The position numbers and the translations under genes were made by a program. This document shows, piece by piece, positions 57,226 to 64,000 of a stretch of 64,000 nt of DNA. The DNA comes from Olivibacter sp. XZL3 (lineage in GTDB: Bacteria > Bacteroidota > Bacteroidia > Sphingobacteriales > Sphingobacteriaceae). A model generated the notes under the pieces. That model was given only the letters and a program-made list of their open reading frames with translations. It had not been told where the DNA came from and ran no database searches. Numbering within the stretch: position 1 is the first letter of the stretch; the number at the start of each line of letters is the position of its first letter. The stretch covers positions 186,001-250,000 of the forward strand of contig NZ_SBJH01000004.1 of assembly GCF_004368405.1 (NCBI RefSeq). Direction: 5' to 3'.

Positions 57226-57826
57226 GCAAGAGACAGCACAATGGGAAGAGGAAATCGCAGTCATTAAGCAACGCATCAATGTGCTACCTGACCCGCAGAA
57301 ACACATTGCATTCTACGGGAGCTCATCCTTCCGCCTATGGACAACCATGGAGGCAGATCTTTATCCGCTCGAAACCATTAATATGGGTTTTGGCGGGTCT
57401 ACGTATAAAGACTGTATCCGGTATTTTGACGATCTATTCTCGACGTTAAGCCCAATGCGCCTGGTCTTATATGGTGGCGATAATGACATTGCCAATGGGG
57501 AAGATCCCGAAACAATCCGCTGCGATGTGCGACACCTCACGCAACAGATACGCAGCCGATTTCCCAATAAAGCCTTATCGGTGATCAGCATCAAACCGAG
57601 TCCGGCACGCACGCTCTTTCTCGATCGGATCCAACAGGCCAACCAAATGATCAAACAGCACCTGCAGGACATCGGCGGCGGCTACATCGACGTATATAGC
57701 GCTATGCTGGATGCAAACCGCTGCCCGAATAAAAAGCTCTTTACGGAAGACGAATTACACCTCAACGAAGCCGGCTACCAAGTTTGGGCCTCCCTGTTAA
57801 AAGAGCATCTCATGGCAGACAGTTAG
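57215..57826 (+). CDS. Cytoplasmic SGNH/GDSL-type hydrolase
   Basis: The 203-residue protein has no signal peptide. The SGNH blocks are complete: GSSS (35-38) with the nucleophile serine, GFGGST as block II, YGGDNDIANG as block III, and the Asp-His pair in DELHLNEAGY as block V. Such enzymes hydrolyse esters or thioesters, for example lysophospholipids or acylated sugars. The gene overlaps the end of the cNMP-PlsC fusion by 11 bp, so the two are probably translated together and may act on the same lipid or acyl metabolite, one making and one cleaving an ester. That link is inference from position only. Confidence 0.83.
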   Translation: MENKQETAQWEEEIAVIKQRINVLPDPQKHIAFYGSSSFRLWTTMEADLYPLETINMGFGGSTYKDCIRYFDDLFSTLSPMRLVLYGGDNDIANGEDPETIRCDVRHLTQQIRSRFPNKALSVISIKPSPARTLFLDRIQQANQMIKQHLQDIGGGYIDVYSAMLDANRCPNKKLFTEDELHLNEAGYQVWASLLKEHLMADS

Positions 57827-57960
57827 TTCGCAGAATCTTATTGGTTTATCACCGGTATATTCCTTATGTTTTTTTGCCCATCACAACACAAGGACTGCTA
57901 TCTTTAACCCCGAGAAAACAGTCGCCGAACATAGGGCGCAAAGAGACAAAGATAAATGAC

Positions 57961-58731
57961 ATGTATACCATAGACATTAACTGCGATATGGGCGAAGGCC
58001 TTGGTCCCAATAACGGATTCGATCTGGATACTGCCCTGATGGCTTATGTCTCGTCGGTCAACATAGCCTGTGCTTTTCATGCCGGAAGCCCTGCTATTAT
58101 GCAAAATACCGTACGAGCGGCTATCCAACGGGGTATAGCAATCGGCGCCCATCCTGGCTTTCCCGACAGAGAGCATTTTGGTCGACGAGCCTTACACTTA
58201 ACCGCAAAAGAGGTTTATCAGCTTACCCTCTATCAAATCGGCGCACTCGATGCCTTTGCACGTGCTGAACAGGCATCCCTACATCACGTAAAACCACATG
58301 GAGCCTTATACAACATGGCGGCGGCCAACTCGCACTTGGCGCTGGCAATTGCACAGGCTGTAGCCGATTTTAACCCCAAACTGATTTTATACGGTTTATC
58401 CGGTAGCCAATTGATTACCGCTGGCCAGCAAGTAGGACTTCCGGTAGCCCGTGAGGTGTTTGCCGACCGCACCTATCAGCCGGACGGTTCCTTGACCCCG
58501 CGCAACCAGCCTAACAGTATCATTCTGGAAGAGGAAACGGCCATTGACCAAGTTATTTCTATGGTACAAAACCAACAGGTAAGCGGCACAAATGGAACGC
58601 CGATAGCTATTACCGCAGAAACCCTCTGTATTCATGGCGACAGCGAACAAGCATTGCTATTCGCCAAAAGCATTTATGCCCGTTTCCAACAGATGGGTAT
58701 CCGGGTGCAGGCCATTACAGCGGATCGATAG
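57961..58731 (+). CDS. pxpA: 5-oxoprolinase subunit PxpA (LamB/YcsF family)
   Basis: The 256-residue protein matches PxpA, part of the ATP-dependent enzyme that opens 5-oxoproline (pyroglutamate) to glutamate. Family signatures are intact: DINCDMGEGLG at the N-terminus, NIACAFHAGSP, GAHPGFPDREHFGRR, HVKPHGALYN, EVFADRTYQPDGSLTPRN and ETLCIHGDS. The start at 57961 gives the normal length; an upstream frame from 57784 lies in the SGNH gene. PxpB and PxpC normally accompany it, but no such gene is in the window: the next gene downstream is a convergent xylanase. The partners may be elsewhere in the genome, or this copy may work without them. Confidence 0.92.
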   Translation: MYTIDINCDMGEGLGPNNGFDLDTALMAYVSSVNIACAFHAGSPAIMQNTVRAAIQRGIAIGAHPGFPDREHFGRRALHLTAKEVYQLTLYQIGALDAFARAEQASLHHVKPHGALYNMAAANSHLALAIAQAVADFNPKLILYGLSGSQLITAGQQVGLPVAREVFADRTYQPDGSLTPRNQPNSIILEEETAIDQVISMVQNQQVSGTNGTPIAITAETLCIHGDSEQALLFAKSIYARFQQMGIRVQAITADR

Positions 58732-58782
58732 TTTGTTGTAAAATTAGTATTTCGGCATCTTACCGGCTCGACTTCGGCTTTA

Positions 58783-58807
58783 GTCTGGATTCCTAGGCGA
58801 TTCAGAC
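58783..58807. terminator. Weak hairpin between pxpA and GH10
   Basis: GTCTGGAT (58783-58790) and ATTCAGAC (58800-58807) pair over 8 positions with one G-U pair and a 9-base loop, in the 86-bp gap between convergent genes. No clear U-run follows, so it is only a possible terminator. Confidence 0.35.
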
Positions 58808-58817
58808 TTCACAACAT

Positions 58818-59897
58818 TTACTCAAAAACTGCTATGATGCTATCATAAGCAGGTTTTCGCTGATAACTGGCATCAAACGGCAACGGCCAGTCCGGACGGT
58901 TATAGGTTCCGGGAATCCACGAGTCTCCGTCGGTTACATTCCAAGTCGTAATACCAAAGCGTTGATTCGTATTGATACCAGTAAACGTTTCGACGATATG
59001 ACCGTATTTCTGGGCCTGCTGTGCAGCCAATGTTTCGGTAAACACCAAGTCGGGATTATTGTCTGGATTCACGGCGATGTCCAACTCCGCTATATGAATC
59101 AGCAAACCCGTTTCAGTAGCCGTATTGGTGATCGCCGAAGCATGAAATTGATCTTCACGGTTTACACGCGTATGCATCTGCATACCGACGCCGTGAATCG
59201 GTACACCGGCATCCTTTAGTCCTTTCACAAGATTGATAATCGCATTTCTTTTAGTAGGACCATACTCATTACCGTAATCGTTATAAAACAGCAGCGCATC
59301 CGGATCTGCGTCATGCGCGTATTGGAAGGCCCGTGCTATATAATCAGGTCCGAGTTTGGTCAGCCATAGCGATGGTCTCATTCCTGTCCCTTCATTATTC
59401 AGCGCTTCATTTACCACATCCCAAGAGCCGATACGCCCCTTATAACGACTTACAACGGTTTGGATATGCGAGCGGAACAACTGCTCCCATGCAATAGAAT
59501 CTCCCTGAAAATTAATGATCCAGTCGGGCAAATTCTTGTACCATACCAACGTATGTCCATGCACACGCATGTTATGTTCATCGGCAAAATCCACGAGATA
59601 GTCTGCATCTGCCCAAGCGTAGGTATCCTGCTGCGGATGGATAAACCGGGTCTTCATGGCATTCTCTGGAGTTAAACTATTAAACTCCCTGACCACCAAT
59701 TGACGGTAATTGTTATTATTCTTAAGCAAACCCACATTCACGGCGGCACCAAAGGGAAAAGGCGACAAGTTTCGTAGACTGGTATCAAGGACAACGGGCT
59801 CCAGCGTATTTTCGTTGTCAGTAAGATTGGATTTGGTACAGGCCGTCAGCATGATCAGCCCGATCAATAATTGAATTGCTGTAGTCATAATAATCAT
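58818..59897 (-). CDS. GH10 endo-xylanase, lipoprotein
   Basis: The enzyme cleaves beta-1,4-xylan internally by a retaining mechanism. It has 359 residues with a lipobox LTAC (Cys20), so it is anchored to a membrane, probably at the cell surface. A second Met at 59888 is possible. GH10 motifs in order are FNSLTPENAMK, HGHTLVWYKNLPDW, acid/base E164 in SWDVVNEALNN, YNDYG, GVGMQMHTR and nucleophile E271 in HIAELDI. The C-terminal tryptophan block GITTWNVTDGDSWIPG is complete. It follows the GH2 gene by 18 bp on the same strand, as part of a susC-susD-GH2-GH10 operon, so xylan or a glucuronoxylan is the probable substrate. Confidence 0.95.
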   Translation of the reverse strand: MIIMTTAIQLLIGLIMLTACTKSNLTDNENTLEPVVLDTSLRNLSPFPFGAAVNVGLLKNNNNYRQLVVREFNSLTPENAMKTRFIHPQQDTYAWADADYLVDFADEHNMRVHGHTLVWYKNLPDWIINFQGDSIAWEQLFRSHIQTVVSRYKGRIGSWDVVNEALNNEGTGMRPSLWLTKLGPDYIARAFQYAHDADPDALLFYNDYGNEYGPTKRNAIINLVKGLKDAGVPIHGVGMQMHTRVNREDQFHASAITNTATETGLLIHIAELDIAVNPDNNPDLVFTETLAAQQAQKYGHIVETFTGINTNQRFGITTWNVTDGDSWIPGTYNRPDWPLPFDASYQRKPAYDSIIAVFE

Positions 59898-59915
59898 TTT
59901 AGGTTTATAAAATTG

Positions 59916-61739
59916 TTAGTGATATTTTTTGCGAATCCGGTCGTAGTAGGCTTTGAGGATATAGAAAGCCTTCTTTTTCTCGCCGCTCGAAGCGTATAAT
60001 CCTTTTCGATTCCAAAAATCCTGAAAGTATGGATGCTGGCGCCGAGGCGAGCGGAAATCGACCAACACCCAAGGGGTCATCCCCCTCAATCCCTTTATAC
60101 CAGAAAGGAAATCCAACTGATGAATATAGAGCGATTCTTGGTACTCTTCCGACCAACGCGTGTGCTCATCACCGTGAAACCCAGCTAACGCGTCTCCGCC
60201 GAATTCCGAAATAACAACCGGTTTATCATAGGCAATCTCCACCTGATATTTACGCAATTCCTCCGGCACCCCTCCCCAATACCATCCCCCATACTCGTTG
60301 AAACTAACCACATCCAATAATTCGCCCAGCGAATCGTTTACAATCACCTTGTACCCATCGCGATGTACTTCCAAGGCGGCCGATATCAGCCGGCTGTTAT
60401 CTTTGGATCGCGCTAACTTTGCCAAGCTGCTCATAAAGTTATAGCGGGCGCCGCTCAACGGTGTTTCATTGCCAACCGACCAAATGATAACGCTTGCACG
60501 ATTTTTATCGCGACTGACCAGATCGCTGAGCTGTTTAGCTGCGTTCTGGTAGGTTGCAACATTTTCCCACGAGATCGTCCAGTACACCGGTATTTCAGCC
60601 CACACCAGCAAGCCCATTTCATCGGCCAGACGGATCATTTTTTCATTATGCGGATAATGTGCCAAGCGTACATAATTGCACCCCATATCTTTAGCCCATT
60701 GCAAAAGCATGCGCATATCTCCTTCCGACCGCAATCGGCCGGGAATCAAAGGATTTTCGTCGTGTATCGATACACCGCGTAAAAAGAGCGATTGCCCATT
60801 TAACAAGATATCCTGCCCTTTGGTAACAATTGTACGGAATCCGATCCGATCGCGCAATTCCTCCTCAGCCGTTTTTATTTGCACATCGTATAGCTTCGGC
60901 ATATCGGGAGTCCAATAGTGGATCTTTTTAAGCGGATGACTAAAACTTGCCCGGCCCTGAGGATCCGTTTTTAAAGCCAGTTGTATCCCTGCTTCCGGAA
61001 TACTTAACGTAACTACCTCATTTACTATACTGTCTGCAAGTTGGATGTATCCTTCCAGTCGATTACCAGAGCCGGGTGCCAGCTGAATCTTATAATCCTG
61101 AATATAACCTGCGGGCAATGTTGCCAGGTATACATCGCGGGTAAGTCCACCATAATTCCACCAATCGGTATTAATGGTAGGAATCTCGTCCTGCGCCCGA
61201 TTGTTATCCACCTTCACCACCAGCGAATTCTCCCCATCCACCAGCTGCGACCCCACCTCAAACTGAAAAGGCGTAAAACCACCCTTGTGCATTCCTAACT
61301 TTTTTCCGTTGAGATACACATGCGCTTCATAATTAGCTGCTCCAAAATAAAGCAAGTATTTATTACCTGGTGTAAGATGCACGCTAAATTTTTTACGATA
61401 CCACACAGTCCCTTCATAGAGCGCCAATTTTTCCGCCTGGGAATTCCAATCGCCCGGCACCTGTAAAGAAGGCGAATCATCAAAACTATATTCAATAAGT
61501 TCCGTTTTATCCCGCTGCTTCCGATCATCATAAAAACCGCCCTTACCCGAAGCCGAGTTCTCAAACGGCTCATGGCGGTAATCGTAAAAACCCATCTCGT
61601 AGGGATCAATGATGTACTGCCAACTACCATTTAGACTTAACAGATTGCGACCAAGGATATGTTGGATCGGCTCCGACTGCCCTTTGACGGTAACGCTAGC
61701 CAATAAAAAAAGTACGACGAAAGCAATGTTTTTCAGCAT
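59916..61739 (-). CDS. GH2 beta-glucuronidase, exported
   Basis: The 607-residue protein has a signal peptide ending SVTVKG|Q (about 20). The GH2 sugar-binding domain comes first (to about 205: GTVWYRKKFSV, NYEAHVYLNGKKLG), then the immunoglobulin-like domain and the barrel from about 305. Acid/base E425 lies in IIWSVGNETPLS and nucleophile E512 in VVISEFGGDALAGFH. The NxK motif used by beta-glucuronidases to hold the carboxylate is visible as N577 and K579 in FWNRKGLY. It would release terminal beta-glucuronic acid in the periplasm. Xylan side chains normally carry alpha-linked (4-O-methyl)glucuronic acid, so the natural substrate with the adjacent GH10 is not obvious. Confidence 0.9.
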   Translation of the reverse strand: MLKNIAFVVLFLLASVTVKGQSEPIQHILGRNLLSLNGSWQYIIDPYEMGFYDYRHEPFENSASGKGGFYDDRKQRDKTELIEYSFDDSPSLQVPGDWNSQAEKLALYEGTVWYRKKFSVHLTPGNKYLLYFGAANYEAHVYLNGKKLGMHKGGFTPFQFEVGSQLVDGENSLVVKVDNNRAQDEIPTINTDWWNYGGLTRDVYLATLPAGYIQDYKIQLAPGSGNRLEGYIQLADSIVNEVVTLSIPEAGIQLALKTDPQGRASFSHPLKKIHYWTPDMPKLYDVQIKTAEEELRDRIGFRTIVTKGQDILLNGQSLFLRGVSIHDENPLIPGRLRSEGDMRMLLQWAKDMGCNYVRLAHYPHNEKMIRLADEMGLLVWAEIPVYWTISWENVATYQNAAKQLSDLVSRDKNRASVIIWSVGNETPLSGARYNFMSSLAKLARSKDNSRLISAALEVHRDGYKVIVNDSLGELLDVVSFNEYGGWYWGGVPEELRKYQVEIAYDKPVVISEFGGDALAGFHGDEHTRWSEEYQESLYIHQLDFLSGIKGLRGMTPWVLVDFRSPRRQHPYFQDFWNRKGLYASSGEKKKAFYILKAYYDRIRKKYH

Positions 61740-61770
61740 TATGGTTGTATTTAGGAGTGAGTACTACAAG

Positions 61771-63393
61771 TTAATTATAGCCCGGATTCTGTTGCATAGG
61801 CTTTCCGGTATTGGCATCAATCACATATTGCGGAATTGGCAGCAACACGTGATAATCCTGAATGTCTTGCGCCAGCGGATTGTACAAACGCGTACGTTCG
61901 ACCAGTTTGCCGGTCCGCACCAAGGTTTCCCGACGATGTTCTTCGGTAATTAGCTCACGCGAACGTTCATCCAGAATAAAATCAAGCGTTACCTCGCCTG
62001 CTGTTATTGCACGGGCATTGGCGCGTTGACGCACTTGATTGATCCAGACAGCTGCATCGGCCAGTTTCCCGAGCTTCATTTGTGCTTCGGCCAACAACAA
62101 ATAGGTTTCCGAAAGACGGAGATAGGCCTGATCCGCAAAAGAGTGCGTTGCATTCCACAAGTCAGGATCCGTATAGGTCCAATCCCATTTACGGGTGCTT
62201 GCCCATTGGTTGTTGTTCAAAGTCATGTTCACCTCATCCATTTGCGTTTCGATGACTTCCCCTTCATAGCCTGTATAGCTTTTACGAACAGCATATGGGC
62301 TAAAGCGATCGTCCTGCTCCTCGTAAATAGAAAAGGCCCAAGCCGTGATGGCCAAACGACCGATGCCACGACCGCCGTTTTCCGGTGTATAGGGCGCATA
62401 AGCACTGTAATTGGGAATCCAAGAGCGCCGCATGGAATTAGCTCTGGCGCCGAGGTAATCAATTACATCTGAATTAGGAAAAACCCATAACGCCTCGGTA
62501 TTCCCCTGAGAGGGCAAGATATTCCCGTTATAAAACTGATCCATAAAGGGCACCCCCGGTTCATTTTGCCGCATCCCATAACGGGTGGTAATCAATTTAT
62601 AATGCGTATTGTTCACAACTTTCAATGCTTCTTCCTCGGCCCGCGCAGGATCGTCCATCCACAGGTATATTTCAGCCAGATAGTGCTGTGCAATAACCCT
62701 CGGTAAAATCAGAACGTCGGTTGAAAAGTCAGGTAAATATTGCTCGGCAAACTGTAGGTCCTGAATAATCTGACTTTGAATTTCCGACACAGAATTTCGA
62801 TCCCAATCATTACGGTAATTCAGTCCGTCCACTTCTTCAATATTCAAAGGCACAGCGCCAAAGGTAAGCGCCAAATGTCTATAAGCCCATGCCCGGATCA
62901 ACCTCGCATGTGCAACAATCAAATTTCTGTTCGCCTCATTCGCTTCCACCGTTGCCCCTTCCCAATCGACCTGCGGATCAGCCGAGCGGGCGACGATCAT
63001 ATTTGCCGAGCTAATGGCCCGGTAAAGAATCAGAAACAATCCGTCCCGGCCTTCTGTATCCCGGTTAATCAATTGCATTTCGGCATTCAGATCAACCGTA
63101 TAGCGACTTAAGCCACGTGTCCAAGACAGTTCTGCATTAGCCCAACCATTGTCTACACCAATTTTCCAGATACAGGACAGTTCGGCCGACTGGATCATAT
63201 CTGCCCGTTCTTGTCGCGGAAAATCCAGCAAAGCATTGACAGCCATCCTGAATCCACTGTAGTTCACAAAGAGATTTTCCGAATAAATCGCATCTTTCGG
63301 CTTTTCTTTCAAAAATTCTGCTTCGTTACAAGCAGTCACAAGTAGGCAGCAGAACAGCAGGCCCGCGCCGTATATTTTTGTTATCGATTTCAT
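61771..63393 (-). CDS. RagB/SusD family nutrient-uptake lipoprotein
   Basis: From the ATG at 63393 the protein has 540 residues with lipobox VTAC (Cys22), followed by NEAEFLKEKPKDAIYSENLF. A Met at 63435 would add 14 mostly basic residues. Helices include AHARLIRAWAYRHLALTFGAVP, and the C-terminal block is LDERSRELITEEHRRETLVRTGK with the ending PIPQYVIDANTGKPMQQNPGY, each read with gaps. It is the partner of the truncated SusC ending at 63445. Below it on the same strand come GH2 and GH10, so it probably binds a xylan-like polysaccharide. Confidence 0.93.
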   Translation of the reverse strand: MKSITKIYGAGLLFCCLLVTACNEAEFLKEKPKDAIYSENLFVNYSGFRMAVNALLDFPRQERADMIQSAELSCIWKIGVDNGWANAELSWTRGLSRYTVDLNAEMQLINRDTEGRDGLFLILYRAISSANMIVARSADPQVDWEGATVEANEANRNLIVAHARLIRAWAYRHLALTFGAVPLNIEEVDGLNYRNDWDRNSVSEIQSQIIQDLQFAEQYLPDFSTDVLILPRVIAQHYLAEIYLWMDDPARAEEEALKVVNNTHYKLITTRYGMRQNEPGVPFMDQFYNGNILPSQGNTEALWVFPNSDVIDYLGARANSMRRSWIPNYSAYAPYTPENGGRGIGRLAITAWAFSIYEEQDDRFSPYAVRKSYTGYEGEVIETQMDEVNMTLNNNQWASTRKWDWTYTDPDLWNATHSFADQAYLRLSETYLLLAEAQMKLGKLADAAVWINQVRQRANARAITAGEVTLDFILDERSRELITEEHRRETLVRTGKLVERTRLYNPLAQDIQDYHVLLPIPQYVIDANTGKPMQQNPGYN

Positions 63394-63444
63394 CTGTCTG
63401 TTTTTTGGTCTTTTAGTTTTGCAGATCGCATTCATACACTCTTT

Positions 63445-64000
63445 TTATATCCCGAAACGTAATCCAAGGAGGTAGGCACGCGTTTGTGGAATAGCACGTT
63501 GGCTGCTCAACTCTGGATCGAGCCCCTCCCAATGGGTAATCGTCGTCAGATTTTTAGCATTGATAAACACCTCCAACTGATGCAAGCCAATACGCTTCAA
63601 CTGAGACGCTGAAAACTGATATTTCAAGGTCACATCATTTAGGCGGATAAAACTTGCATTGTTCTGTTTACCGAAATAAATGACACCAAAGGGATTCGAA
63701 TCATCTCTGTTCGCTGGAAAGGTATTAATCGGGTTTTCCGGCGTCCAAAAGCTACGATTTAACGTGCGCGTCCGACCATCAAAATAGCTATTCATCAACT
63801 CATTAAATTTGGTAACCCCCTGCACGGTCCGGATGAAAAAACTCAAGGAAAGGTTTTTATAACGAAAAGTGTTGGTAATGCCCGCAGTGAAAGAAGGCAC
63901 TGTTGAACCGATAATGTCCCGATCTGCCGCGCTAATCGTTCCATCGTTATTCACATCCTTCACCCGGACATCGCCCGGGTTAGCCGTAGGCTGCGCTGAG
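63445..64000 (-). CDS. SusC/RagA family transporter, C-terminal part
   Basis: Only the last 184 residues of a SusC lie in the window; the reading frame stays open to the right edge. The part seen begins SAQPTANPGDVRVKDVNNDG, a usual late extracellular loop with the calcium-like DVNNDGTISAADRD element. It continues with barrel strands (FRYKNLSLSFFIRTVQG, FIRLNDVTLKYQF) to the end RAYLLGLRFGI. The susD start is 51 bp downstream. The promoter and first part of this operon are outside the window. Confidence 0.92.
   Translation of the reverse strand, partial: SAQPTANPGDVRVKDVNNDGTISAADRDIIGSTVPSFTAGITNTFRYKNLSLSFFIRTVQGVTKFNELMNSYFDGRTRTLNRSFWTPENPINTFPANRDDSNPFGVIYFGKQNNASFIRLNDVTLKYQFSASQLKRIGLHQLEVFINAKNLTTITHWEGLDPELSSQRAIPQTRAYLLGLRFGI

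Noticed and set aside
1-64000. tRNA, rRNA, CRISPR array, prophage or insertion sequence
   Set aside because: I saw no cloverleaf, rRNA signature, spaced repeat array, transposase, integrase or terminal inverted repeats while reading; a short RNA gene could still be missed by eye.

Overview
The window reads as chromosomal DNA of a Bacteroidota bacterium, most likely Sphingobacteriaceae-like. The reasons are the SusC/SusD pairs (five, one cut by the right edge), SPII-type SusD lipoproteins, promoters of the Bacteroidota type (TTG near -33 and TAnnTTTG near -7), weak ribosome binding sites, and families typical of that phylum such as DUF5107-TPR, GH97 and MocR/AraC/GntR-controlled polysaccharide utilisation loci (PULs). 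I saw no tRNA, rRNA, CRISPR array or insertion sequence.

Layout. (1) 1-6135, minus: SusC, SusD, a SusE-position lipoprotein and a TolB-propeller protein cut by the left edge, divergent from a MocR/PdxR-type regulator (6398-7870). (2) 7976-23810: a long plus-strand operon from a well-formed promoter. It encodes an MFS carrier, an AraA-like isomerase, SusC, SusD, a large secreted protein of no family I recognise, an SGNH esterase and a GH3 glycosidase. A GntR/UTRA regulator and a GH140-like enzyme follow. (3) 23868-31489: general genes: proC, an alanine/sodium symporter, a universal stress protein, a P-type cation ATPase and an alcohol dehydrogenase. (4) 31576-54892: an alpha-galactoside-type PUL with GH97, two tandem SusC/SusD pairs, GH36, galM, a DUF5107-TPR protein, an AraC regulator, a sugar porter and a GH95 enzyme. 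(5) 55270-58731: a double cNMP-domain/PlsC acyltransferase fusion, an SGNH hydrolase and pxpA. (6) 58818-64000, minus: GH10 xylanase lipoprotein, GH2 beta-glucuronidase, SusD and the C-terminal end of a SusC.

How region 4 works together is the main result. Four promoters carry an exact direct repeat TCCAT-N16-TCCAT (21 bp period), and a fifth, before GH95, carries a degenerate copy. In all five the proximal half-site lies 21 or 22 bp before a TAnnTTTG-like -7 box. The promoters are those of both susCD units, the DUF5107-galM-GH36 operon, the sugar porter and GH95. The AraC gene sits divergently beside one of them. I infer one AraC-activated regulon that imports alpha-galactosides through two SusCD transporters, cleaves them with GH97/GH36/GH95 and takes up galactose through the porter.

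Other points to check are the 844-residue secreted protein in region 2, a 13-bp motif on both sides of the region-2 MFS gene, a 9-bp direct repeat before the MocR gene, and the cNMP-PlsC fusion.
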